Shown here one piece after another: positions 1-9,296 of a DNA stretch of 64,000 nt. Origin of the DNA: an uncultured Eubacteriales bacterium. GTDB lineage: Bacteria > Bacillota > Clostridia > Christensenellales > Aristaeellaceae. The position numbers and the translations under genes were made by a program. Location: positions 248,001 to 312,000 of the forward strand of contig ONJM01000001.1 of the NCBI GenBank assembly GCA_900318145.1. Reading direction: 5' to 3'. Position 1 is the stretch's first letter. The number at the start of each line of letters is the position of its first letter. The notes below the pieces were generated by a model. The model saw nothing but the letters and a program-made list of their open reading frames with translations. It was not told the DNA's origin and did not search any database.

Positions 1-571
1 CGGTTTCTGGGACCTGACTCATGAACACCGGGGAAGCCTGGCGGCAGCGAACCTTTTCGTAATTCTACTGCTGCTGGGGCGGCTGATGACCCTGCAGTTC
101 ACCAACATGATGTTCATGAAGGTGTACTGGCCCCGGGTCAACATTTTCCAGCAATGCGCATCCCTGCTGCTGCCGCTGAGCATTTACTGCATCTGCAACT
201 GGGGCCTGACCACACTGTTCGACGGCAAAGGCACCCTGAAGGACGTGTACATCGCTACCGCCTACGCACTGGTACCGTACCTCATCGGGATGTATCTTAT
301 CATTCCCCTCAGCAACATCCTGACCATGGAGGAGGGGAGCCTTTATACGGTCATCGAGACTTTCATGCTGGTATGGTCAGCGCTGCTGCTGGTGATCGGC
401 ATGGTGCAGATCCATGACTTCGGCCTGGGGAAAACCATCCTGTTCCTTTTCATGACGGTTGTGGCCATGGCGATTGTCGTATTCCTGCTGCTGCTGTTCC
501 TGACGCTGGTCAGCGACGGCCTGGGATACATTATCTCCGTGTATAAAGAAATCAACTTCCGGTTGAACTAA
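1..571 (+). CDS. YIP1-family integral membrane protein, 5'-truncated by the window edge
   Basis: The reading frame is open from base 2 through the left edge, so the start codon lies outside the window; an internal ATG at 86 is not the start. About 189 residues are visible. They are almost entirely hydrophobic, with five or so membrane segments, and end in a short charged tail (YKEINFRLN). The pattern matches YIP1-domain proteins that sit directly before DUF5696 and LplB/YtcP permease genes in Clostridia. The stop is 15 bases before the next start, with an AAGGAGG site between, so it is co-transcribed with the importer. The role is unknown; an accessory to the importer is an inference from position. 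Confidence 0.75.
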   Translation, partial: GFWDLTHEHRGSLAAANLFVILLLLGRLMTLQFTNMMFMKVYWPRVNIFQQCASLLLPLSIYCICNWGLTTLFDGKGTLKDVYIATAYALVPYLIGMYLIIPLSNILTMEEGSLYTVIETFMLVWSALLLVIGMVQIHDFGLGKTILFLFMTVVAMAIVVFLLLLFLTLVSDGLGYIISVYKEINFRLN

Positions 572-586
572 GGAGGCGGACGAATC

Positions 587-3160
587 ATGGCAAAGAAGAG
601 AAAATGGATTCGGCGTACCGTCTTCTGGACTGTATTCGCGGCGCTGATCGCCCTGTTTGTCTGGAAGGTCGGCATTCCGCTGTTCACGGAAGAAGAGGAT
701 ACCCGGGTTCACCAGGTGGTTCCCTACGGCTATGACGGATCCACCGATCCGGTGATCCTGGAGAACGCCAACCTGAAGTTTGAACTGGATCCGGCAACTA
801 CACGGTTTACGGTGACCGACAAGCGAAACGGCGCTGTGTGGGAATCTTCTCCGGCAGGGGCCGCCAGCGACCCGATCGCGCAGCCGGTGGAAAAGAACCG
901 GCTGCAGTCTGAACTCACACTGATCTACAGCATTTCCACCGGTATGGATACGCTGCTGACCAGCCATGAATACAGCGTAACGAACCAGGTTTACGAGGTG
1001 GTTCCGGAAGAAAACGCGGTCAGTGTGAATTTCTCGGTCGGGCGCATCAGCCGGACTTTCCGGATTCCGACTGCGATTACGGAAGAACGCATGGATTCCT
1101 TCCTCGCGAAAATGGCCAAAAAGGATTCGCGGGATGTCAAGGAATACTATGAAAAGAAGAGCCTTGCCAAGCTGAAGAAAAAGGATGATCCGGAAGTCCT
1201 GAAACAGATGTATCCGGATATCGAGGAGCATACGATCTACGTGATCCGCGATACGGTAAAGGACCACCTGAAGCAAAAGATGGAAGGCCTGTTTGAGGCG
1301 GCCGGATACACCCCGGAAGAATACGAGTACGACATGTCCCGGATCAACGTGGAAAAGGCCTCCGCGAGCGCCGCGTTCAACATCACGCTGGTCTATACCC
1401 TTGAGGACAACGACCTGGTTGTTACCATCCCGCTGGACCGGGTGATGTACAATGACGGATATCCGATCCGCTCCATCTCCCTGCTGCCGGGCTTCGGCGC
1501 AGGACATACGTCCGATACCGGATTCATCCTGGTGCCGGACGGCAACGGCGGCATCATCAACTTCAACAACGGCAAGAAAGACCAGAACACATACTACGGC
1601 AATCTGTACGGATGGGACTGGGCTTCCCTGCGGAAACAGGTAAATAACGAAACCGTCTGCTCCTTCCCGGTGTTCGGCATTTCCCGGAACGGCGCTTCCA
1701 TGCTGTGCATGATCGAGGACGGCGCACAGTGGTCCTCGCTTACGGCGGACATTTCCGGGCGGCTGACCTCCTACAACACGGTGTACAACACATTCAGCAT
1801 CATTCACGGAGATCCGTACGACGCATCAGACCGGGATATCAACGCGAAATACCTGTACGAGGAGGAAATCCCAGAAGGAAAACTGGTGCAGCGGTACCGC
1901 TTCCTGGAAACGGACGACGCAACCGGCATGGCGGCTTCGTACCGTGAATACCTGCAGAAAGGCATTCTTGCGGAACACCCTGAAATCCGGGAGAATATGC
2001 CTGTTTACGTCGAACTGCTGGGCGCGGTGGACAAGGTACAGCAGCGGCTGGGTATCCCGAGCCTGCTGCCGGTGGCCATGACAACCTACAAGCAGGGAAC
2101 GGAAATCCTGAACAAACTGACGGGCGACGGATTCAACGATTTCTCCATCGGTTTCACCGGCTGGATGAACGGCGGCCTGAACCAGAAAATCCTGAATAAG
2201 GTGAACCTGCTGGGCGAGCTGGGCAGCGAGAAGGATCTGAAAGAATTCCTGTCCGCTGCGAAGGAAAAGGGAATTACCGCTTATCTGGACGGCCTGACTT
2301 CCTTCTCCCGGAACAGCGGCTTCTTCGATGGATTCATCTACGTACGGGACGCCGCAAAGCTTACCACCCAGGAAATTATCAAGCTGTATACTTACTCCAC
2401 CGTCTGGTACGGACCGGATGAGCATACGCAGGAATACTACCTGCTGAAACCGGAGCTGATGCGGAAGCACTCCGAAGTACTGCGGAAGGCAGCGGAAAAA
2501 TACGGCGCCGCCGGCGTGGCGTTCCGCGATACCGGCGCCATGCTTTCCTCCGACTACAACCGGAAGAGCCTGGTAACCCGCGCACAGAGCAAGGAAATCA
2601 CGCAGGAAATCTTCCGGAATACCCGTGCCGCAGGCCAGAAAGTATTGACAAAGAAAGGCTTTGATTTTACACTGAACCAAAGCGATCTTGCGGTTGATCT
2701 TGACTTTGACGGCGGAAATTACGGCATCATCGATTACTACGTTCCGTTCTATCCGATGGCGATCCACGGCCTGGTTAACTATACCGGGAAGTCCATCAAC
2801 CTGAGCGAAGATATCGAAACGCTGATGCTGCAGACCGCCGAATCCGGCGCCGGGCTGTATTTTACGCTGACGGCGGAAACAGCAAAGAAGCTTCAGAACA
2901 CCTTCTATTCCACATATTACGGAGCGGACCTGGAACTGATCTACGACCGGATGTCCGACATGTGGAAGCGATACAGCGAAGAAACCGCCGGGCTGAACAG
3001 GATTCCGATTACGGAGATCAGCCGGGAAGGGGATCTTTCCATTACCACGTATGAGAACGGAACGAAGATTTACGTGAACTACGGGGAAGTGAAAGTCCGC
3101 AAGGACGGCGTGGAGATTCCGGCCCGGGAATACGCGGTCGTAAAGGGGGGTGCGCAATGA
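587..3160 (+). CDS. DUF5696-type membrane-anchored extracellular protein of a sugar importer locus
   Basis: An 857-residue protein. Residues about 9-31 form one membrane segment after a basic N-terminus (MAKKRKWIRR), with the rest predicted outside the cell. There is no lipobox. The middle contains a lysine/glutamate-rich stretch (around residues 165-260) and a glycine-rich motif, LVPDGNGGIINFNNG, near residue 310. The overall pattern and position between a YIP1 gene and two sugar permeases fit the DUF5696 family, whose function is unknown. The ATG follows an AAGGAGG site. The stop overlaps the next ATG by 4 bases, implying translational coupling. It could be a surface glycan-binding or glycoside-hydrolase-like partner of the importer, but no catalytic residues can be named. 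Confidence 0.7.
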   Translation: MAKKRKWIRRTVFWTVFAALIALFVWKVGIPLFTEEEDTRVHQVVPYGYDGSTDPVILENANLKFELDPATTRFTVTDKRNGAVWESSPAGAASDPIAQPVEKNRLQSELTLIYSISTGMDTLLTSHEYSVTNQVYEVVPEENAVSVNFSVGRISRTFRIPTAITEERMDSFLAKMAKKDSRDVKEYYEKKSLAKLKKKDDPEVLKQMYPDIEEHTIYVIRDTVKDHLKQKMEGLFEAAGYTPEEYEYDMSRINVEKASASAAFNITLVYTLEDNDLVVTIPLDRVMYNDGYPIRSISLLPGFGAGHTSDTGFILVPDGNGGIINFNNGKKDQNTYYGNLYGWDWASLRKQVNNETVCSFPVFGISRNGASMLCMIEDGAQWSSLTADISGRLTSYNTVYNTFSIIHGDPYDASDRDINAKYLYEEEIPEGKLVQRYRFLETDDATGMAASYREYLQKGILAEHPEIRENMPVYVELLGAVDKVQQRLGIPSLLPVAMTTYKQGTEILNKLTGDGFNDFSIGFTGWMNGGLNQKILNKVNLLGELGSEKDLKEFLSAAKEKGITAYLDGLTSFSRNSGFFDGFIYVRDAAKLTTQEIIKLYTYSTVWYGPDEHTQEYYLLKPELMRKHSEVLRKAAEKYGAAGVAFRDTGAMLSSDYNRKSLVTRAQSKEITQEIFRNTRAAGQKVLTKKGFDFTLNQSDLAVDLDFDGGNYGIIDYYVPFYPMAIHGLVNYTGKSINLSEDIETLMLQTAESGAGLYFTLTAETAKKLQNTFYSTYYGADLELIYDRMSDMWKRYSEETAGLNRIPITEISREGDLSITTYENGTKIYVNYGEVKVRKDGVEIPAREYAVVKGGAQ

Positions 3161-4083
3161 GCCAGTTATCCAGAGATATCAGGAAAAACCACCGGATGAA
3201 TATCAAAACCCGGCGGGCTATCAGCGGATACCTGTTCATCCTGCCCTTCATCATCGGGTTCCTGGTATTCATGGTCCGGCCGCTGATCAACTCCCTGTGG
3301 ATGAGTTTCAGCACCGTGGAGATAAGTCCCTCCGGCTTTACCAACACCTGGAACGGTTTCGCGAACTATATCAAAGCATTCACGGTAGACCCGGATTTTA
3401 CCCGGATGCTGACGGAAGAGTTCACCAAGATCCTGACGCATACCGCGGCGATCCTGGTGCTGTCCCTGGTCGTTGCCATTATTCTGAACCAGAAATTCAA
3501 AGGCCGGCCTTTTGTGCGGGCTGTATTCTTCCTGCCGGTGATCCTTTCCTCCGGCGTACTGGTCGGACTTGAAACGAACAACTCCCTGATGAGTTCCATC
3601 GCGGACGCGATGAAGAAAAACTCAAACTTCCAGATGTCCGATTCAGTAGTCGCCATTCTCCGGCTTTCAGGCCTGGGTGCCGGTATTCTGGACATCGTTG
3701 TGGACATCATCAGCGAAGTGCAGGACATCGTGATGTCCTCCGGTATCCAGATCATCGTGTTCCTGACCGGGCTGCAGAGCATTCCGGACAGCCTGTACGA
3801 AGCGGCGGATATGGAAGGCTGTACCAAGTGGGAATCCTTCTGGAAGATTACTTTTCCGATGATCAGCCCGCTGCTGATTGTGAATATTATCTATTCCGTG
3901 ATCGACTTCTTCATGAAGACGGACAGCAATATCATGAACAAGATCCGGGATACGATGGTAATTTACCTGGATTACGGATTCTCTTCCGCCATGGCGTGGG
4001 TATACTTCGTCCTGGTGATTATCCTGATCGGGATCTGCGCCCTGATTTTCCACAGAAGGGGGGTCGGACAGGACCATGTCTAA
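3157..4083 (+). CDS. Carbohydrate ABC transporter permease (LplB/MalF type)
   Basis: A 308-residue inner-membrane permease with about six membrane helices. The first is LFILPFIIGFLVFMVRPLIN. The EAA loop that contacts the ATPase is seen as LYEAADMEGCTKWESFWKI, near residues 210-228. It would form the channel with the next gene. The ATG overlaps the DUF5696 stop (ATGA) and the 3' end overlaps the next gene by 8 bases. An insertion of about 70 residues between helices 3 and 4 (residues roughly 135-185) is longer than in typical LplB proteins. No ATPase gene is present, as usual for these importers, which often share an MsmK-type ATPase encoded elsewhere. Confidence 0.88.
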   Translation: MSQLSRDIRKNHRMNIKTRRAISGYLFILPFIIGFLVFMVRPLINSLWMSFSTVEISPSGFTNTWNGFANYIKAFTVDPDFTRMLTEEFTKILTHTAAILVLSLVVAIILNQKFKGRPFVRAVFFLPVILSSGVLVGLETNNSLMSSIADAMKKNSNFQMSDSVVAILRLSGLGAGILDIVVDIISEVQDIVMSSGIQIIVFLTGLQSIPDSLYEAADMEGCTKWESFWKITFPMISPLLIVNIIYSVIDFFMKTDSNIMNKIRDTMVIYLDYGFSSAMAWVYFVLVIILIGICALIFHRRGVGQDHV

Positions 4084-5092
4084 GGCCGAGAACAACGTTC
4101 TTCCCAGCGGCTATCATCCCAAGTCCTTCTGGGAACGGAACAAACGCTCCCACGGATATCTGCTCCGGCGGGAAATCCGCAGCAAGGCCTATAAGCTTTT
4201 CCGGTTCCTGCTGCTGTTCGCAATCTGCTTCCTGATTCTCCATCCGATCCTGGACAAGCTGTCCGTGAGCCTGATGGAGGAACGGGACCTGTACGACTCG
4301 TCCATCAAGGTGATTCCGCGCCATGTAACCGTGGAGAACTATGAAATAGTCGCGGAACAGATCTACTACTGGAAGGCGCTTATCAATACGCTCTGGATTT
4401 CAGTGCTGGTCGCGGTGCTGCAGGTTGCGGCCTCCACCCTGGTGGGATACGGATTTGCCCGGTTTGACTTCCCGCTGAAACGGTTCTGGTTCGCGTGCGT
4501 TGTACTGGTGATCATCGTGCCGCCACAGACGATTTCCACTTCGCTGTACCTTCGGTTCCGTTACTTTGATATCTTCGGAATCATCAAGGCGCTGAACGGC
4601 GGGGAAGCGCTGAACCTGCGAAGCTCCTCCATTCCGTACTACCTGCTGAGTATGACCTGCATGGGTTTAAAGAACGGCCTGTATATCTATATGCTGCGAC
4701 AGTTCTTCAGCGGTGTGCCGGTTTCCCTGGAGGAAGCGGCATATGTGGATGGCTGCAACACGTTCCATACTTTCTGGAAGGTTATCCTTCCCGAAGCCGT
4801 GCCGATTATTGTGTCCTGCCTGCTGTTCGCGTTTGTATGGCAGTGGACAGATACCTTCTACTCGAAGCTGTTCCTGGGCGGCAACACGCTGCTGTCCATG
4901 GAAATTTCCCCGATCAGCGACCGGATTGCCAACTATTTCTCAACACAGAAGGGCATCGGCCTTTCCCTGGGACGCAGGAACCAGTTCGTATCCACCGCCA
5001 CGCTGATGCTGATTGCTCCGCTGCTGCTGGTTTACCTGTTCGCGCAGCGCAGCTTCGTGGAGAGTATTTCCACCAGCGGCATGAAGATGTAA
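4076..5092 (+). CDS. Carbohydrate ABC transporter permease (MalG/YtcP type)
   Basis: A 338-residue permease and partner of the preceding gene. A charged N-terminal tail of about 40 residues precedes the first helix (FRFLLLFAICFLILHPIL). The EAA loop is visible as LEEAAYVDGCNTFHTFWKV, near residues 219-237, and the C-terminus is FVESISTSGMKM, typical of this subfamily. It overlaps the upstream permease by 8 bases, so the two are translationally coupled. The next gene is the solute-binding protein 61 bases downstream. The substrate is not readable from the sequence; the neighbouring xylanases suggest xylo-oligosaccharides. Confidence 0.88.
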   Translation: MSKAENNVLPSGYHPKSFWERNKRSHGYLLRREIRSKAYKLFRFLLLFAICFLILHPILDKLSVSLMEERDLYDSSIKVIPRHVTVENYEIVAEQIYYWKALINTLWISVLVAVLQVAASTLVGYGFARFDFPLKRFWFACVVLVIIVPPQTISTSLYLRFRYFDIFGIIKALNGGEALNLRSSSIPYYLLSMTCMGLKNGLYIYMLRQFFSGVPVSLEEAAYVDGCNTFHTFWKVILPEAVPIIVSCLLFAFVWQWTDTFYSKLFLGGNTLLSMEISPISDRIANYFSTQKGIGLSLGRRNQFVSTATLMLIAPLLLVYLFAQRSFVESISTSGMKM

Positions 5093-5153
5093 GCCGCACA
5101 CAAAACTGTTACTCGGGCTGTAAAAGCCTGAAAATAAAAAGGAGGTAACCCCT

Positions 5154-6539
5154 ATGAAGAAACTGGTAGCTCTGGTTCTGGCCGCCATCATGGTGATGTG
5201 CTGGCTGCCCTCCCTCGCTGAAGACGTCGAGAATCCCTATGCCGAAGACGGCGTAGAGATCCTCCGCGACGCGGACGGCAAAGTTCTTGACCTGGGCGGA
5301 ATTGAAGTTATCGTCTGCGAACACTGGACCCATGACTGGCACGAAGACGAACCCGATACCGCTTACGCAGAAGCCACGAAGGAATACCGTGAATGGCTCG
5401 AAGCGACCTACAACTTCAAGATCATCACCCGCGCCGACACGACCTGGTCCACCTGCCCCGACGATTTCAACAACATCGCCACCACGGACGACCCCAACAA
5501 CTACGTATGGGCGATGCGGTTCGAAACCATCACCGGACCGATGAACTCCGGCCTGTTCTATGACCTGGCTACGCTGGACTGCCTGGACTTCTCCGAAGCC
5601 AAGTGGAATACCGCAATCAAAGAAATGACCACCAAGGGTAACTCCATCTACGGCATGCGCGCGCAGACCGCAGAACCCCGCGGAGGCGTTTTCTTCAACA
5701 AGCGGCTGCTGACTGAAGCCGGTGTTGATCCGGAATCCCTGTATGACATGCAGAAAGACGGCACCTGGACCTGGGAAGCTTTCGAAGAAGTTCTGAAGAA
5801 GCTGACGCAGGATACGGACGGCGACGGCGTTGTGGACAAGTACGCCATGATGAGCTTCTCCCCCCGCCTGCTGCTGCCGGCCATCTACTCCAACAACGCG
5901 AACTTCTTCGCTCTGGACGAGAACGGCAAATTCGTTGTGACCGCCGGTGACGACAACTTCCTGGAAGCCGCCAACTGGATCATGGACATGGTCAGCAAGT
6001 ACGAGCTGAAGGCTCCCGAAGGCGCAAACTGGGACTATTTCGACGCAGCCTTCTTCAACGGCGAAACCGCCATCAAGGTTGCTGAAGAGTACGAAGCCGG
6101 CCAGGGCCTGAAGGACATGGTCGATGACTTCGGATTCGTAATGTTCCCGAAGGGACCCAAGGCTGAGACCTATGTGCACGCCCCCACCGACAACGTGTAC
6201 GTAATCCCCGCCAACTATGACGCGGAACGCGCCTGGAAGGTTGCCTGCGCGTTCAACCTCTTCACTTCCCGCACCCCCGGCTACGATGATGACGACGCAT
6301 GGAAGACCAGCTACTATCCGGTTTTCCGCGACGAGCGCGCTGTAGACGAGACGCTGGCGATGATGGCTGAACCCGAACATCAGGTTGCCGCTCTGTGCTC
6401 CCTGGTTTCCGGCTTCGATTCCGGCGCCCAGTTCTGCTGGGATGTTTACGGATTCGCGAAGACTCCCGCCGAAAAGGTTGAGGAGAGCATGCCCACCTGG
6501 CAGGGTCTGGTCGACGAGATGAACAACGCCGGCAAGTAA
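5154..6539 (+). CDS. Extracellular solute-binding protein of the left sugar importer
   Basis: A 461-residue secreted binding protein behind a strong AAGGAGG site. The signal peptide is residues about 1-23, with a probable signal peptidase I site after SLA. The only cysteine in it is in VMCW, which does not fit a lipobox, so the usual lipid anchor is not evident. The mature protein is acidic and rich in aromatic and Asp/Asn residues, with a family-1-like body (for example YDMQKDGTWTWEAFEEVLKK around residues 197-216). It would deliver oligosaccharide to the two upstream permeases. A strong hairpin just after the stop probably sets a higher transcript level than for the enzymes that follow. Confidence 0.85.
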   Translation: MKKLVALVLAAIMVMCWLPSLAEDVENPYAEDGVEILRDADGKVLDLGGIEVIVCEHWTHDWHEDEPDTAYAEATKEYREWLEATYNFKIITRADTTWSTCPDDFNNIATTDDPNNYVWAMRFETITGPMNSGLFYDLATLDCLDFSEAKWNTAIKEMTTKGNSIYGMRAQTAEPRGGVFFNKRLLTEAGVDPESLYDMQKDGTWTWEAFEEVLKKLTQDTDGDGVVDKYAMMSFSPRLLLPAIYSNNANFFALDENGKFVVTAGDDNFLEAANWIMDMVSKYELKAPEGANWDYFDAAFFNGETAIKVAEEYEAGQGLKDMVDDFGFVMFPKGPKAETYVHAPTDNVYVIPANYDAERAWKVACAFNLFTSRTPGYDDDDAWKTSYYPVFRDERAVDETLAMMAEPEHQVAALCSLVSGFDSGAQFCWDVYGFAKTPAEKVEESMPTWQGLVDEMNNAGK

Positions 6540-6554
6540 TTCCCGAACGGTACC

Positions 6555-6600
6555 AGGGCGGAAGGCAGGCAACTGCCCTCCGCCCTTCTTTTTCAGGTAT
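6555..6600 (+). terminator. Hairpin terminator or mRNA-stabilising stem after the binding-protein gene
   Basis: AGGGCGGA..GGCAG pairs with CTGCC..TCCGCCCT around a GCAA loop (6555-6586), followed by TTCTTTTT. It lies 15 bases after the binding-protein stop and before the GH10-GH43 gene, so it probably makes transcription of the enzyme genes partial. Confidence 0.75.
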
Positions 6601-6626
6601 CAGACTGAGCACGGAGGAACACGGCT

Positions 6627-9257
6627 GTGAAAAAGCGGATTGCTGCATGGATTCTGGCGCTGGGCTTCATCTTCTGCTTTACTGCATCCGGGCGGGCCGG
6701 TGAACAAACCCTGTCCGCCTACGAACAGTATCTGCAGGACGGATCTTTCCCCAGCCTGAAGGAGCATTATCAGGATACATTTCTGGTCGGCACGGCGGTA
6801 CCGGCGGAGCTGATGAGCAATCAGGAGGCGAAGACCCTGATTACCGCGCAGTTCAGTTCGCTGACCTGTGAAAACGAAATGAAACCGGATTTCACGCTGA
6901 GCCATCCGGACACACTGCGGAACAAGGATCCGGAGCATGCGGTTATCTTTCCCTCCAAATGCAAAAAGACGCTGTCCTTCGCACAGGAGAACGGAATAAA
7001 AGTCCGGGCGCATACACTGATCTGGCACAGCCAGACGCCCCGGTGGTTCTTCACGAAGGACTGGGATTCCTCGGAGCGTGCGGAGCTGGCGGACCGGGAA
7101 ACCATGATCCGGCGCATGGAAAACTATATCCATGACATGATGGAATGGGTGAATGAAAAGTATCCGGGCGTCGTGTACGCCTGGGATGTAGTGAATGAGG
7201 CAATCGAGCCCGGCAACGGGCATCCGGAAGGACTGCGGACGGAGAACAACCTCTGGTATGAGACAGTCGGGGACGACTGGGTGGAACTGGCGTTCGAATT
7301 TGCCCGGAAATACGCTGCACCGGATCAGAAACTGTTCTACAACGATTACGGATGCACGGATGACATAAAATTCGGAAGGATCCGGCCGTTGCTGAAAAAG
7401 CTGAAGGAAGCCGGAACGATCGACGGCATGGGCCTGCAGTTTCACATCGGGATGGATTCCCCGGAGATCTCCAGAATGGAGAACATTATCTCGAATTACG
7501 CACACCTGGGACTGACGATCCACATTACAGAGATGGACATTGGCACGGAGGACGGCAGCGCCCTGGGGCAGATGCGGCTGGCTGTACGTTACAGGAACAT
7601 CTTCGCGCTGCTGCAGCGGCTGAAGGAACGCGCAGGACTGGACATAGAAAGCGTGACGTTCTGGGGACTGACGGACGACCGGTCCTGGCTGAACAGCGAA
7701 AATTCAGCGAAATACCCGCTGCTGTTTGACCGGAACCTGCAGCCGAAAGCAGCATTCTTCGGCGCGCTGCAGGACAGCAGCATTCCATGGAAAAACGACG
7801 AAACGCTTCTGCAGGAAGTGATTGAACGGCTCGGCCTCAGGGCGACCGGGCTGCAGGAAGGAGAAAAAACCGTGTATAAGCCGTCTGCTCAGCACAATCC
7901 CCTGATGGTTCATAAATTCGGCGCAGATCCCTGGGCGATGGTTTACGGGGACCGCGTTTATGTATATATGACAGGAGACGAGCCCGTTTTCGGAGCGAAC
8001 GGTAAAATTCAGACGAACACTTACGGCAATATCCGGACGATCCGGGTTATTTCCTCCGACGACCTGGTAAACTGGACGGACCATGGCGAGATCCGGGCTG
8101 CCGGACGCAGCGGCGCGGCAAAGTGGGCGAACAATTCCTGGGCGCCCTGCGCGGCCTGGAAGAATATCGGCGGGCAGGATAAATTCTTCCTGTATTTCGC
8201 GGATAACGGAAGCGGAATCGGCGTGCTGACGGCGGACAGCCCCACCGGGCCTTTCACGGATCCCATCGGGAAGCAGCTGGTGAGCCGGCAGACGCCGACC
8301 TGCGCAGAAGTGACATGGCTGTTTGACCCGGCTGTCCTGACGGACAATGACGGGGAAGCGTACCTGTACTTTGGCGGCGGCATTCCGGAAGGAAAGGCAC
8401 AGGCGCCGGGAACTGCCCGCGCCGTAAAGCTGGGCGCGGACATGATCAGTCTGGACGCGGATCCGGTGCGGCTGGACCCGCCGTGGCTGTTTGAGGACTC
8501 CGGCATCAACAAGATCGGATCCACCTATGTTTACTCCTACTGCTCCAATTTCAACGTTCCCGGCAGCGGAAGCGAACAGGGATTCTACAGCGGGGAAATC
8601 GTGACAATGACGTCCGACAATCCGCTGGGGCCGTTTACCTATGCCGCCCGGGTGCTGAAGAACCCGGGAACGTATTTCGGCGTCGGAGGAAATAACCATC
8701 ACTGCATGTTCGAGTTCAGGGGTGAATGGTATATCGCATACCATGCCGCCACCGTGGACCGGGACAGGGGATGGAACGCCGGATACAGGAGTACCTTTAT
8801 CGACAGGCTGGCACTGGACGAAAACGGTCTGCCGGCGCTGACCGAGGGGACCATGAACGGCACGGAGCAGCTGAAGTATCTGGATCCATACACACTGCAG
8901 GAGGCGGAAACGCTGGCGTCGATCTGCGGCGCGGAAGTGCCTGAAACGGAAGGGACATCCTCCGGCCTGGCCGTGAAGAGTGACGCGACCGGCGGATGGA
9001 CCATGGCCGCCGGGGCAGATTTCGGACCAGACGGCGCGACGGGGATTACGATCCGCTGCCGCAGCGCGGCGGGCGGGAAGCTGATGCTGCGGCTGGACGA
9101 TCCCGAAGGCGCGGACACCGCTGCTTTTACGCTGAAGCCATCGGACACCTTTGAAACGGAGCACTTTGAGCTTCCGCAGGACGTGCGGGGCGTTCACGAC
9201 ATCTTCTTCCGTTTCGACCAGCCGGAGATATTCCTGGATACCTGGCAGTTTGACTGA
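6627..9257 (+). CDS. Secreted bifunctional xylan enzyme: GH10 endoxylanase fused to GH43 plus C-terminal beta-sandwich module
   Basis: An 876-residue protein starting at GTG 6627, 10 bases after GGAGG. A signal peptide covers residues about 1-24. The GH10 domain spans about 45-380: the acid/base glutamate is in WDVVNEA (E about 191) and the nucleophile in HITEMDIG (E about 302), with LTCENEMK and FWGLTDDRSWL also present. A GH43 five-bladed propeller follows from about 420 to 735: the catalytic base is probably the Asp of GADPWAM (about 434), with WLFDPAVLTDNDG and FEDSGINK also seen. Residues about 750-876 resemble a CBM6-type sandwich. The enzyme would cut xylan backbone and remove arabinose or xylose side groups. 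There is no dockerin or surface-anchor motif, so it is probably free. Confidence 0.92.
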   Translation: MKKRIAAWILALGFIFCFTASGRAGEQTLSAYEQYLQDGSFPSLKEHYQDTFLVGTAVPAELMSNQEAKTLITAQFSSLTCENEMKPDFTLSHPDTLRNKDPEHAVIFPSKCKKTLSFAQENGIKVRAHTLIWHSQTPRWFFTKDWDSSERAELADRETMIRRMENYIHDMMEWVNEKYPGVVYAWDVVNEAIEPGNGHPEGLRTENNLWYETVGDDWVELAFEFARKYAAPDQKLFYNDYGCTDDIKFGRIRPLLKKLKEAGTIDGMGLQFHIGMDSPEISRMENIISNYAHLGLTIHITEMDIGTEDGSALGQMRLAVRYRNIFALLQRLKERAGLDIESVTFWGLTDDRSWLNSENSAKYPLLFDRNLQPKAAFFGALQDSSIPWKNDETLLQEVIERLGLRATGLQEGEKTVYKPSAQHNPLMVHKFGADPWAMVYGDRVYVYMTGDEPVFGANGKIQTNTYGNIRTIRVISSDDLVNWTDHGEIRAAGRSGAAKWANNSWAPCAAWKNIGGQDKFFLYFADNGSGIGVLTADSPTGPFTDPIGKQLVSRQTPTCAEVTWLFDPAVLTDNDGEAYLYFGGGIPEGKAQAPGTARAVKLGADMISLDADPVRLDPPWLFEDSGINKIGSTYVYSYCSNFNVPGSGSEQGFYSGEIVTMTSDNPLGPFTYAARVLKNPGTYFGVGGNNHHCMFEFRGEWYIAYHAATVDRDRGWNAGYRSTFIDRLALDENGLPALTEGTMNGTEQLKYLDPYTLQEAETLASICGAEVPETEGTSSGLAVKSDATGGWTMAAGADFGPDGATGITIRCRSAAGGKLMLRLDDPEGADTAAFTLKPSDTFETEHFELPQDVRGVHDIFFRFDQPEIFLDTWQFD

Positions 9258-9296
9258 CAGCCGACAGACCATTACTGACATACGGAGGTGTTTTCC

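Noticed and set aside
377-1807. Minus-strand open frame of 476 codons opposite the DUF5696 gene
   Set aside because: It overlaps a well-supported plus-strand gene, has no ribosome binding site and reads as low-quality sequence; a shadow of GC-rich codon use.
5109-6572. Minus-strand open frame of 487 codons opposite the left binding-protein gene
   Set aside because: Antisense to a clear signal-peptide-bearing protein and no recognisable domain.
7704-9281. Minus-strand open frame of 525 codons opposite the GH43 part of the fusion
   Set aside because: Antisense to intact GH43 motifs; no homologous pattern.
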